Assembly: GCF_003173595.1 (NCBI RefSeq)
Contig: NZ_QGNZ01000001.1
Location: 620,001-684,000 of the forward strand
Origin: Pedobacter yonginensis
Lineage (GTDB): Bacteria; Bacteroidota; Bacteroidia; Sphingobacteriales; Sphingobacteriaceae
Reading direction: 5' to 3'
Length of the DNA stretch: 64,000 bases
The translations under genes were made by a program, and so were the position numbers. This document shows positions 55,692 through 64,000 of the stretch, one piece after another. Below the pieces are notes generated by a model. The model was not told where the DNA came from, ran no database searches, and worked only from the letters and a program-made list of their open reading frames with translations. Numbering within the stretch: position 1 is the stretch's first letter; each line of letters opens with the position of its first letter.

Positions 55692-57857
55692 ATGAAAAAG
55701 CTAGAAAAAATACTTTTAATCTCAGTTTTCCTGTATTCTGCATTTCCAACTTTTGCCCAAAAGGCATCATGGATTTGGTATCCTGGCGACTTTGATATTT
55801 ACATGAGCAATGTGATGCAAAATAGGCGAACGGAGCGAGGATCTTTCTTTCCTGTTTTCTGGAAGATGGATAGCCACTATGTTTTGGTAGATTTTCATAA
55901 AGAATTTAATCTCGCTCAGGCCGAAGCGGTTAAACTGTTTGTTGAGGGTACATACAATGTTAAAATTGATGGACAGGCCATTTCTGGCTTCCCCAAAACC
56001 ATTCAAATTCCAGCAGGAAAACATAAATTAAGCTTAAAGGTGTATAACCAAGCCCATGTACCGGCAATTTTTGTTCAAGGTAAAACAATCGTTTCGGATG
56101 AAACTTGGCTAAGCACTTTTGAAGACAAAGAATGGATTGATGCCAGCGGTAAAACTTCTGATAAATCGGGCACAACATTCCTATCCGCAGGTTCTTGGAA
56201 TATGACCGATCCTCAAATCTTGCCATCGCAATTTAAACTACCAACGGTGCCACTTTCGGCCATTAATAAAGCGAACATTAACAATGGCTACCTTTCCGAT
56301 TTTGGGAAAGAAACTTTCGGATTCATCAAAATTCATGGTTTAAAAGGAAAAGGGAAATTGAATATTTACTACGGAGAATCAAGAGAAGAAGCGCTATCTA
56401 CTGAGAAGTGCGAAACTTTAGATGCGCTGGATATCGACTTATCTGCCAAAAGAGATTCGGTGATGCCACTCTCCAAGGCATTCCGATATGTAAATTTTCA
56501 GCCAGAAAATGGCGTTTCGGCAGATTCCATCTCGATGTTGTATGAATACGCACCTGTTACCGAGCGTGGTAGTTTTAGATCATCGGACACCGAGCTGAAT
56601 AAAATTTACGATGTGGCAAAATATACCTTCCACCTGAACACCAGAGAGTTTTTTATAGATGGCATAAAACGCGATCGTTGGGTATGGAGTGGAGATGCCT
56701 ACCAGAGCTATTTGATGAATTATTATTCGTTTTTTGATGCACCCACGGTTAAAAGAACCTTACTCGCCCAACGTGGTAAAGACCCGGTAACCGCACACAT
56801 CAATACCATAATGGATTATTCCTTCTACTGGTTTTTAGGGATTTACGACTACTACAAATACACTGGCGACCAAAAATTTGTGCAGGATATATATCCGAGA
56901 ATGCAATCGCTCATGGCTTACATCGATGGCCGTAAAAACAAGAATGGATTGTTGGAATGGATGCCTGGAGATTGGATTTTTATTGATTGGGCGGATAAAT
57001 TGAGTAAAGATGGAGAGGTAAGTTTTGAGCAATTGCTGTACGCACGCAGTTTAGAAACCATGGCTTTATGTGCCAAACTCGCTAACGATGCAGAAGGGGC
57101 AAGCAAATACAATCAGCAAGCCAAAGCATTAAAAGACAAGATTTTTGAGTTATACTGGAACCAGAATAAAAGTGCCTTGGTACACAGTAGAATTAATAAC
57201 CAGCAAACCGATAATGTAACGCGTTATGCAAATATGTTCGGGATTTTCTTCGATTACTTTACACCAGAGCAAAAGTTAGCCGTAAAAAAGAATGTGCTAT
57301 TAAACAACAACATCGCTAAAATTACCACGCCCTACATGCGCTTTTACGAGTTAGAAGCCTTGTGCGCCATGGGCGAACAAAGCTACGTTCTAAAAGAAAT
57401 GAAAACTTATTGGGGTGGAATGCTCGCCTTGGGTGCCACCTCTTTTTGGGAAGAATACAATCCAGATAAGAAAGGGGCAGAACATTTAGCTATGTATGGT
57501 CGTCCTTTTGGCAAGAGCCTTTGCCATGCCTGGGGTGCAAGCCCGATTTACCTCTTGGGTAAATATTATTTGGGCGTAAAACCTACCGCGCCCGGCTACG
57601 AAAGCTATACCATAGAGCCCAATTTGGGCGGCTTAGAGTGGATGGAAGGTAAAGTACCCACTTCCAATGGCGACATTTCAATCTATTGCAGTAAAAAGGA
57701 AATTAGAGTGTCATCTGCCACAGGCACAGGGACTTTAAAAATTCAAAGCAAAACCAAGCCTATTGCCAAAGGTGTAGAGATTAAAGCACTTACTAAAGGC
57801 TTTTATGAAGTAAAAATTGAAAAAGGGAAAAATTATAGCATAAAATACACCGCCTAA
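55692..57857 (+). CDS. Short GH78-like alpha-L-rhamnosidase
   Basis: A 721-residue secreted enzyme with signal peptide MKKLEKILLISVFLYSAFPTFA. It lacks part of the N-terminal domains of the 900-residue GH78 proteins in this window. The catalytic (alpha/alpha)6 domain starts near RGSFRSSDTELNKIYDVA; its signature is FIDGIKRDRWVWSGD (Asp323, Arg327, Asp328, Arg329, Trp332, Asp335), a variant of DCPxRxERxxWxGD with Asp328 where Glu is usual in the larger enzymes. GATSFWEEYNP holds the second acidic site. The C-terminus is a beta-sandwich. Rhamnosidase activity is likely but specificity may differ. Confidence 0.87.
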   Translation: MKKLEKILLISVFLYSAFPTFAQKASWIWYPGDFDIYMSNVMQNRRTERGSFFPVFWKMDSHYVLVDFHKEFNLAQAEAVKLFVEGTYNVKIDGQAISGFPKTIQIPAGKHKLSLKVYNQAHVPAIFVQGKTIVSDETWLSTFEDKEWIDASGKTSDKSGTTFLSAGSWNMTDPQILPSQFKLPTVPLSAINKANINNGYLSDFGKETFGFIKIHGLKGKGKLNIYYGESREEALSTEKCETLDALDIDLSAKRDSVMPLSKAFRYVNFQPENGVSADSISMLYEYAPVTERGSFRSSDTELNKIYDVAKYTFHLNTREFFIDGIKRDRWVWSGDAYQSYLMNYYSFFDAPTVKRTLLAQRGKDPVTAHINTIMDYSFYWFLGIYDYYKYTGDQKFVQDIYPRMQSLMAYIDGRKNKNGLLEWMPGDWIFIDWADKLSKDGEVSFEQLLYARSLETMALCAKLANDAEGASKYNQQAKALKDKIFELYWNQNKSALVHSRINNQQTDNVTRYANMFGIFFDYFTPEQKLAVKKNVLLNNNIAKITTPYMRFYELEALCAMGEQSYVLKEMKTYWGGMLALGATSFWEEYNPDKKGAEHLAMYGRPFGKSLCHAWGASPIYLLGKYYLGVKPTAPGYESYTIEPNLGGLEWMEGKVPTSNGDISIYCSKKEIRVSSATGTGTLKIQSKTKPIAKGVEIKALTKGFYEVKIEKGKNYSIKYTA

Positions 57858-57980
57858 GGTTTAAGGGATTTCGCTTTATGGTATAGAGTGATTCAAAAAC
57901 TTGGGCCTACAACCTATTTTGGTATTGATTTATATCTTGAATACAGAAGACGTTAAACTATAATTGATCGGGCCTGTACA

Positions 57981-58754
57981 TTAAACCCCAATACGTTGTT
58001 CAATTTTCTTTACGCATTTGTTTGCTTCAGCTAAAATGACATCGTTTTCGATTGGCTCATTGACATTTAGCGCGCTCAGCATAGAAATGGTTAAACAGGC
58101 GATGATTCCATTGTTGTTATCAATCCCAATCGGTACAGAGATATCTGTTACGCCAGAAACTGAATCACTATTTTTTAAATAGGCGCCTGTTTGTTGTATG
58201 TTAATTAATGAACTTAAAAAATCGTCTTGCTGTGGTTTGGAATATTTTTTAAAAATGGCGTTGTTTCTTAAGGTATTGGTTCTTTCACTCTCTGGCATGT
58301 AAGCAAGCAAAACTTTACCAGACGCCGTTAGGGGCAAAGGGAATAAATTGCCTTCCTCGATAGATAACGCAATTGGCCCCGGACTTTTTGCATGAATAAT
58401 CACCATTACTTGATTCATGTACAAAATACTGAGGTGGCAAGATTGGCGAATGGTGTTTGCAAGCTCTTCCAACGGAAATTGCGCTGCTTTACGCAACTCA
58501 TCAATTGGGGAGTGCCTGTGCGACAGATAAAACAGCTTTAACGATAAACGATACTTACCAGAAACTTCATCTCTTAAAATGTATCCACGACTTTCTAAGC
58601 TCATCAACATTCTGTAAATTTCATTCGGACTTTTATCAATTCCGATGGCAATTTCAGTTTGCGAAAGAGGGATAGATTGGGCCGATAAATACTCTAATAT
58701 ATCTAAGCCTTTATCTAAAGCAGGCGCTTGATACTTTGATTCTTTTTCTTTCAT
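57981..58754 (-). CDS. IclR-family transcriptional regulator
   Basis: A 257-residue regulator. The N-terminal winged helix-turn-helix reads ALDKGLDILEYLSAQ, LSQTEIAIGIDKSPNEIYRMLMSLESRGYIL, followed by the IclR effector domain (CHLSILYMNQVMVIIHAKSPG, LPLTASGKVLLAYM, GVTDISVPIGIDNNNGIIACLTI). IclR proteins often control sugar-acid catabolism, binding a small metabolite. It is convergent with the short GH78 gene and divergent from the GH78 gene at 59030, so it probably governs that unit. TTGGTTAG abuts its start, which on the minus strand reads CTAACCAA directly before ATG. Confidence 0.94.
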   Translation of the reverse strand: MKEKESKYQAPALDKGLDILEYLSAQSIPLSQTEIAIGIDKSPNEIYRMLMSLESRGYILRDEVSGKYRLSLKLFYLSHRHSPIDELRKAAQFPLEELANTIRQSCHLSILYMNQVMVIIHAKSPGPIALSIEEGNLFPLPLTASGKVLLAYMPESERTNTLRNNAIFKKYSKPQQDDFLSSLINIQQTGAYLKNSDSVSGVTDISVPIGIDNNNGIIACLTISMLSALNVNEPIENDVILAEANKCVKKIEQRIGV

Positions 58755-59029
58755 TTGGTTAGTTGGTGCTGTATCGTTTTTTTTACAAATTCAAACATAC
58801 AAAATGCTTTCTTATTTTTTGTTTAGAAGCCCTCGCAAATATTAATGCAATATTAAAGTTTTCATATTTAAAAAAAACATTTATATTTGAATTAGTGCTT
58901 GTGTGTTTTCTTGGCTTCGCTAAGAAAGCTTAATTTAGAAATAAAATGCATTTGTTTCTAACTATAAGTGCTAATAACCAAGTATAAAATTAACCTATAA
59001 TCGCAAAGCGATTTAATTAGCCTGAGGCT
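58755..59029. promoter_or_regulatory. Divergent promoter region between IclR and GH78 genes
   Basis: A 275-base AT-rich gap. TATATTTG at 58882-58889 fits the -7 box TAnnTTTG for the GH78 unit, inside TTATATTTGAAT as at 3111. Just downstream, TTTCTTGGC (58907-58915) and GCTAAGAAA (58919-58927) form a hairpin with one G-T pair. AATATT occurs twice around 58845-58860 and could be a regulator site. No TTG box is obvious. Confidence 0.45.
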
Positions 59030-61792
59030 ATGTGTAAAATGAGCAAACTTGTAATCTTCTTTGGGCTTTACCTCTTGAGCATTCCTGTTTTTGCGCAACA
59101 ACTAAAAATTGTTGATTTAACCTGCGATTATAGAACAAACCCAATAGGCATCGATCATGTTTCGCCAATTTTGAGTTGGAAAATTCAATCCAATCAAAAC
59201 AACGTGGTACAAACTGCCTATCGGATATTGGTGTCCGACGATTTGAATAGCATAAAAAAAGGTTTCGGTACGGTTTGGGATTCGAAAAAAGTTAATTCAG
59301 ATCAATCCATTCAAATTAAATATTCAGGTTCAAAACTATCATCCCTTAAAACCTATTATTGGCGGGTAGAGAGTTGGAGCAGTCATGGAATTGCAGCCAA
59401 AAGCGAAATTTCTTTCTGGCAAATGGGTTTATTAAATAAAGAAGATTGGAAGGGTGCAAAATGGATAGCGTTTGAAAAAATTGCCGATTCCAACATCAAT
59501 GTCCTTCCTGTTGACGGTCAGAAGGATACACATAAATACAACCCTATTTTGCCAATGTTCAGAAAAGGGTTTAGGGTATCCAAAATGATAAAAAAGGCCA
59601 CTATTTTTATGTCTGGCTTGGGGCATTTCGAATTGAGTTTAAATGGCGAAAAAATCGGTAATCATTTTTTAGATCCAGGTTGGACAAAATATGATAAAGA
59701 AGCCTTGTACGTTGCTTTTGATTTAACCAAGCAAATCAAAAAAGGAGCAAACGCCATCGGTGTAATGCTTGGCAATGGATTTTACAACATTCCGTCCGTT
59801 ACGGGTCGCTATCGGAAATTAAAGGTTGCATTTGGTTATCAAAAAATGATTTGCAGGTTGGCGATAGAATATCAAGACGGCTCAGTGGCCAACATTGTGA
59901 GTAATCAAAGCTGGAAAGTGGCACCATCACCGATTACTTTTTCAAGTATTTATGGTGGTGAAGATTACAATGGCAATTTAGAGCAAAATGGTTGGAACAT
60001 GTCAGGTTTTAACGATCAGCATTGGAAATCCGCCTTGCTAGTGGATGGTCCAAAGGTACAGGCACAAAGTGCCGAGCCGGTTAAAATATTCGAAAACTTT
60101 GAGCCAAAAGCGATTCGGAAATTGGCTAATGGTGATTGGGTTTACGACTTTGGCCAAAATGCTTCTGCAATTATGGCCTTATCCGTTAAGGGAAAGAAAG
60201 GCGATACCGTTCGCATCACACCAGCAGAATTGCTGAAAGAAGATGGAAGCGTAACACAGAAGAATATGGGTAGTCCATCATACTTTACCTACATATTAAA
60301 AGGAAATGGGATAGAAAGCTGGCGTCCACGTTTTACGTACACGGGTTTTAGGTATCTACAAGTAAAAGGAGCCGTCCCAATGGGGCAGGAAAGTTCCAAC
60401 TCCCCTGTGATTCAAGAACTCAGAAGCCTCCACATGCGCAACGCCGCAAAAACAGTAGGCAACTTTACCAGCTCAAGCGAATTATTCAACAAAACTTTCT
60501 CGTTAATTAATTGGGCCATTAAAAGCAATATGGTAAGCGTGTTTACCGATTGCCCACACCGAGAAAAGCTCGGTTGGTTAGAAGAATTGCACCTCATGGG
60601 CAGTTCGGTAAGGTACAATTATGATGTGGCCCCTTTGTTTAAAAAGGTGCTGCGTGATATGCAAAACTCGCAAACTGAAAGCGGTTTAATCCCCGAAATT
60701 GCACCAGAATATGTGAAGTTTGAATGGGGTGGAGATATGTTTCGAGATTCGCCAGAATGGGGCAGCAGCAGTATTTTGATGTCCTGGTATTTGTATCAAT
60801 GGTATGGCGATCAAGATGCAATCATGACCTATTATCCCATGATGCAACGCTACATCAGCTATTTAAAAACCAAAGCCAATAACCATATTTTAACACAGGG
60901 ATTGGGCGACTGGTACGATTTAGGGCCGAAAGCACCGGGTGTTTCTCAACTTACCCCAATGGGTGTAACAGGCACAGCAATCTATTTTTATGATTTAAAA
61001 ATTATGGAAGAAATTGCCTTACAATTGGGAAAAAAGGCTGATGCGCAGGAATATGCCACCTTAGCCATTAAAGTTCGGCAATCGTTCAATGATAAATTCT
61101 TTGACCAAAAAACCAAACAATATGCCACAGGAAGTCAAACAGCCAATGCAATGGCCGTTTACATGGGTTTAGTAGCAGAACAAGATAAAAATGAGGTTAT
61201 TGCGAATTTGGTGAAGAACATTAGCGCTAACCATAACGGTTTAACTGCTGGCGATATTGGCTATAGATATGTTTTGCGGGTATTGGAAGATGCAGGTTAC
61301 TCTGAGGTAATTTTCGACATGAATAGCCGTTCGGATGTTCCAGGTTATGGAATGCAAATTGCCAAAGGCGCAACCGCATTAACCGAAAGTTGGGCGGCTC
61401 TGCCAAGCGTTTCAAACAATCATTTTATGCTCGGGCATTTAATGGAATGGTTTTACAGCGGTGTTGGTGGCATTCGTCAAGCAGATAATTCTACTGCCTT
61501 TAAGCAAATCATCATCCAGCCAGAAGTGGTGGGCGATTTAACATCTGCAAATGTGCGTTATGATTCGCCTTATGGTGAAATTTCATCAACTTGGCAGAAA
61601 GGCAGTAAGGTCTTTATTTTGGAAGTTAATATTCCCGCAAATACCAACGCACTAGTTTATTTCCCAGCCCTTGCAAAAGGAACAATCACCGAAGCGCAAA
61701 ATGCATCTTTCACCAAGCTAGGTAATGAAAATGGCAAGGCAAAATTGTCCATCGGCTCTGGCTATTACAAATTTAATGTTCAATACCAATGA
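59030..61792 (+). CDS. GH78 alpha-L-rhamnosidase, second full-length copy
   Basis: A 920-residue secreted enzyme. ATG 59030 and ATG 59039 (MSKLVIFFGLYLLSIPVFA) both give a signal peptide; the latter is tidier. Domain order is that of GH78: fibronectin-like (GIDHVSPILSWKIQSNQ), Bac_rhamnosid_N (GLGHFELSLNGEKIGNHFLDP), sandwich (WVYDFGQNASAIMALSVKG), catalytic (alpha/alpha)6 domain and C-terminal sandwich. The signature reads DCPHREKLGWLEE (Asp507, Arg511, Glu512, Trp516, Glu518), the DCPHREKLGW subtype, different from the gene at 43381. Two subtypes suggest different linkages or positions of rhamnose. It overlaps the next gene by ATGA. Confidence 0.94.
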   Translation: MCKMSKLVIFFGLYLLSIPVFAQQLKIVDLTCDYRTNPIGIDHVSPILSWKIQSNQNNVVQTAYRILVSDDLNSIKKGFGTVWDSKKVNSDQSIQIKYSGSKLSSLKTYYWRVESWSSHGIAAKSEISFWQMGLLNKEDWKGAKWIAFEKIADSNINVLPVDGQKDTHKYNPILPMFRKGFRVSKMIKKATIFMSGLGHFELSLNGEKIGNHFLDPGWTKYDKEALYVAFDLTKQIKKGANAIGVMLGNGFYNIPSVTGRYRKLKVAFGYQKMICRLAIEYQDGSVANIVSNQSWKVAPSPITFSSIYGGEDYNGNLEQNGWNMSGFNDQHWKSALLVDGPKVQAQSAEPVKIFENFEPKAIRKLANGDWVYDFGQNASAIMALSVKGKKGDTVRITPAELLKEDGSVTQKNMGSPSYFTYILKGNGIESWRPRFTYTGFRYLQVKGAVPMGQESSNSPVIQELRSLHMRNAAKTVGNFTSSSELFNKTFSLINWAIKSNMVSVFTDCPHREKLGWLEELHLMGSSVRYNYDVAPLFKKVLRDMQNSQTESGLIPEIAPEYVKFEWGGDMFRDSPEWGSSSILMSWYLYQWYGDQDAIMTYYPMMQRYISYLKTKANNHILTQGLGDWYDLGPKAPGVSQLTPMGVTGTAIYFYDLKIMEEIALQLGKKADAQEYATLAIKVRQSFNDKFFDQKTKQYATGSQTANAMAVYMGLVAEQDKNEVIANLVKNISANHNGLTAGDIGYRYVLRVLEDAGYSEVIFDMNSRSDVPGYGMQIAKGATALTESWAALPSVSNNHFMLGHLMEWFYSGVGGIRQADNSTAFKQIIIQPEVVGDLTSANVRYDSPYGEISSTWQKGSKVFILEVNIPANTNALVYFPALAKGTITEAQNASFTKLGNENGKAKLSIGSGYYKFNVQYQ

Positions 61793-63003
61793 GAAAGCGG
61801 ATAATACATTCAAATTTGACCTTTGGCAAGCCGCTTAACGACTTTCTTCAAGTAGTGGAGGGCTATACCACACTATTGACAGCACCCGTAAAAAAATGTA
61901 TTGGCCTGTGCATTTTACTCTCCTGTTTTACATTAAACCTAAGTGCCCAAAAAGCCAAGTCAGTACCTCAAGCAGAAATGAATGCGATTTACGAGCAAGT
62001 AAAAACGCCTTTTAAATATGGTTTGGTGATGGTACCTGAGGATGTTGAACATAAAATGGATTGCCCAACAGTTTTCAGAAAAGGCAAATTTTGGTATATG
62101 ACTTACTTTGTTTACAGCGGACGTGGCTACGAAACATGCTTGGCTAAAAGTAGTGATCTATTGCATTGGGTAAATCAGGGCAAGCTGCTATCCTTCAGTG
62201 ATGCAGGACTTTGGGACGATAATCAAAAAGCAGGATACAATGCGCTACAAAATACAGAATGGGGCGGTAACTATGCGCTTGCTCAATTTGATGGGAAATA
62301 TTGGATGTCTTATTTTGGAGGCAAGGAAAAAGGGTATGAAACTGAACCTTTATCCATCGGAATGGCATACACCAAAAAAGAGCCCTCTTCGGTACAAGAA
62401 TGGACAAGGTTGCCAAAACCTGTTTTAACGTCAGCCGATGCCGATGTAAGGTGGTGGGAAAATAGAAACAAGCTTTTCAAAAGCACAGTAATAGAAGACA
62501 AAGAAAATTTAACAGGCCATCGTTTTGTGATGTATTACAATGCCGTAGGCGATTCGTTAGTCAACAATAAAAAAACAAGATGGTACGAACGCATAGGCAT
62601 GGCCGTATCAGATAATATGGTAGAGTGGAAGCGCTATCAAAAAAATCCTGTTGTTCAACATCCGGTCGGCATAACAGGTGATGCAGTAATCCAAAAAATC
62701 AACGGCAACTATGTAATGTTTTACTTTGGTGCATTTTGGCAAGACCGCAAGGGTGCATTTAATCGTTTTGCTGTTTCCAAAGATTTGGTTAACTGGACAG
62801 ATTGGAACGGTGAAAGTTTGATAGAATCATCCGAAAAATACGATGAGTTATATGCCCATAAATCATTCGTGCTGAAGCACAACGGCATAGTTTATCATTT
62901 CTATTGTGCTGTAAATAAGCAAGATCAGCGGGGTATTGCCGTGGCAACCTCGAAAGATTTAGGCAAGAGTAAAGTAGTTTTTAAAGCAGATACCAGCAAA
63001 TAA
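61789..63003 (+). CDS. GH43/GH130-like five-bladed propeller glycosidase
   Basis: A 404-residue exported protein. The coupled start at 61789 gives a long N-terminal region before the hydrophobic stretch (CIGLCILLSCFTLNLSA), so processing after residue 55 or so is expected. Propeller motifs include VEHKMDCPTVFRKGKFWYMTY, CLAKSSDLLHWVNQG, SIGMAYTKKEPSSV, VSDNMVEWKRYQKNPV, TGDAVIQKINGNYVMFYFG and ELYAHKSFVLKHNGIVYHFY. Asp in MDCPTV and TGDAV are candidate active-site acids. The family is GH43/GH130-clan by pattern; the sugar is unknown. The next GH2 gene starts right after its stop. Confidence 0.75.
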   Translation: MRKRIIHSNLTFGKPLNDFLQVVEGYTTLLTAPVKKCIGLCILLSCFTLNLSAQKAKSVPQAEMNAIYEQVKTPFKYGLVMVPEDVEHKMDCPTVFRKGKFWYMTYFVYSGRGYETCLAKSSDLLHWVNQGKLLSFSDAGLWDDNQKAGYNALQNTEWGGNYALAQFDGKYWMSYFGGKEKGYETEPLSIGMAYTKKEPSSVQEWTRLPKPVLTSADADVRWWENRNKLFKSTVIEDKENLTGHRFVMYYNAVGDSLVNNKKTRWYERIGMAVSDNMVEWKRYQKNPVVQHPVGITGDAVIQKINGNYVMFYFGAFWQDRKGAFNRFAVSKDLVNWTDWNGESLIESSEKYDELYAHKSFVLKHNGIVYHFYCAVNKQDQRGIAVATSKDLGKSKVVFKADTSK

Positions 63004-64000
63004 ATGAACAGATTCAAATTGATATATAAAATTCTGGTTATGGCGCTTTTGGCGTTTCTGGCTTCGCCCTTTATTGTGGCAGTTGGAAAAGTTAAGATGG
63101 TTACTTTCGACTATACATTGCACGCAAAGCGAAATCCTAAAGCCATTAATGTTGCCGAGCCTAGAACCAGATTAAGCTTCAACAAAGATTGGAAATTCTT
63201 TTTAGGAGAGAAATCTGGTGCACAAAAACCTGCATTTAACGATTTGACTTGGCGAAAATTAACCTTGCCCCACGATTGGAGTATAGAAGGGAAATTTGAT
63301 GAAAAGAATCCCGCCAAGCCAGAAGGTGGCGGCTTGCCAACCGGAATTGGATGGTACAGAAAGAACTTCATCGCACCCGCTAACTTTAAAGATAGATTAA
63401 TTCACATCGAATTTGATGGCATTTACAAGAACAGCGAAGTTTGGATAAACGGCTACTATTTGGGTAAAAGACCATACGGCTATAGTTCCTTTTCTTACGA
63501 AGTTAGTAAATACCTAAAGCAAGGAAAAAATACCATCGCCGTTAAGGTGGATAATTCTGCTCAACCCGATTCGCGTTGGTATTCTGGATCAGGCATTTAT
63601 AGAAATGTTTGGTTAACCTCCACCGCCAAAATAGCAGTTGCGCAATGGGGTACGAATGTGCAGTCAACGGTGATGAATATTGCTGAAGGAACAGGTACGG
63701 CCATGCTTTCAATCAGCAACAGATTGATGAATGCAAGGGCAAGCCATCAGAAGATAATCGTAATAAATACCATTTACGATGCTAAGGGAAAATTGGTGCT
63801 CAAAAAAGAATCACCACAATTTGATTTAGACACCAGCGGTAAAACAGTTTTTGCTGATGTTCATATCGATAAAGCCAAGCTCTGGTCAGTAGCGAATCCT
63901 ACTCAGTATAAGTTAATTACCCAAATTGTTCAAAATAAGCTTGTTATCGATGAAAAGGAGACTTTATTCGGCATTCGAGATGCCCAGTTTAATGCGAAAT
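63004..64000 (+). CDS. GH2 glycosidase, 3' end cut by window
   Basis: An open frame of at least 332 residues from ATG 63004, directly after the previous TAA, running off the window end. Signal peptide or anchor near MNRFKLIYKILVMALLAFLA. The GH2 sugar-binding domain is clear: RLSFNKDWKFFLGEKSGAQK, LPHDWSIEGKFDEKNP, GIGWYRKNFIAP, YKNSEVWINGYYLG, KVDNSAQPDSRWYSGSGIY and RNVWL. The start of the Ig-like domain is also present. The catalytic barrel lies outside, so activity (beta-galactosidase or beta-glucuronidase type) cannot be decided. It is the third GH2 gene here and belongs to the GH78 run. Confidence 0.9.
   Translation, partial: MNRFKLIYKILVMALLAFLASPFIVAVGKVKMVTFDYTLHAKRNPKAINVAEPRTRLSFNKDWKFFLGEKSGAQKPAFNDLTWRKLTLPHDWSIEGKFDEKNPAKPEGGGLPTGIGWYRKNFIAPANFKDRLIHIEFDGIYKNSEVWINGYYLGKRPYGYSSFSYEVSKYLKQGKNTIAVKVDNSAQPDSRWYSGSGIYRNVWLTSTAKIAVAQWGTNVQSTVMNIAEGTGTAMLSISNRLMNARASHQKIIVINTIYDAKGKLVLKKESPQFDLDTSGKTVFADVHIDKAKLWSVANPTQYKLITQIVQNKLVIDEKETLFGIRDAQFNAK

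Overview
The window looks like chromosomal DNA of a Bacteroidota bacterium, most likely a soil or plant-associated Sphingobacteriaceae (Pedobacter or Mucilaginibacter type). The evidence is an AT-rich genome, a SusC/SusD outer-membrane pair, many secreted enzymes with short signal peptides, leaders without obvious Shine-Dalgarno sequences, and promoter-like TAnnTTTG boxes. This is inference from content; no rRNA or other taxonomic marker is present. I saw no tRNA, rRNA, CRISPR array, transposase or phage gene.

Almost the whole window is one very large pectin-degradation region. At the left, a tight minus-strand operon (2874 to 63) encodes an SDR dehydrogenase, a fumarylacetoacetate-hydrolase-family enzyme, a sugar mutarotase and a lactonase. 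Together these resemble the non-phosphorylating route for L-fucose or L-rhamnose. A plus-strand block (3206-18105) holds a putative TIM-barrel glycosidase, an MGH1-like glycosidase, a GH28 polygalacturonase, a GH95 fucosidase/galactosidase with an inserted domain, a large GH2 enzyme, a sodium:solute symporter and an aldolase-like protein. A minus-strand AraC regulator (18174-19043) faces a fucose-isomerase-like gene and a DUF3826 gene across a short region with two perfect palindromes.

The transport core is SusC (22070) and SusD (25351), closed by a strong terminator. A second promoter region, sharing two conserved sequence blocks with the SusC promoter, precedes a run of two tandem PL1 pectate-lyase-like genes, a beta-helix/TIM-like fusion (probably DUF6298), a GH140-like lipoprotein, a GH43-like lipoprotein, a beta-propeller protein, an SGNH esterase and a GH2 enzyme. 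A 0.6 kb minisatellite (11 units of about 58-65 bp) separates this run from the next block: GH78 rhamnosidase, sialidase-like propeller, STN-fused alpha/beta hydrolase, Tat-exported TIM-barrel protein, and a beta-helix protein ending in rhamnose-mutarotase-like domains. The block ends with a Gfo/Idh/MocA oxidoreductase. Then come a gap with tandem hairpins, a second symporter and a short GH78-like enzyme. An IclR regulator stands divergent to a last run: GH78, a GH43/GH130-like propeller and a GH2 gene cut by the window end.

The combination of PL1, GH28, several GH78, GH95, GH140-like, GH2, GH43-like, esterases and L-deoxysugar catabolism points to branched pectin (rhamnogalacturonan I or II side chains) as substrate. 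GH140 and GH95 make RG-II the most interesting candidate, but the sequence alone does not prove it. The most unusual items are the two enzyme fusions (STN-hydrolase; beta-helix-mutarotase), the tandemly duplicated signal-peptide-like segment at 49766-50052, the minisatellite, and the shared promoter blocks.
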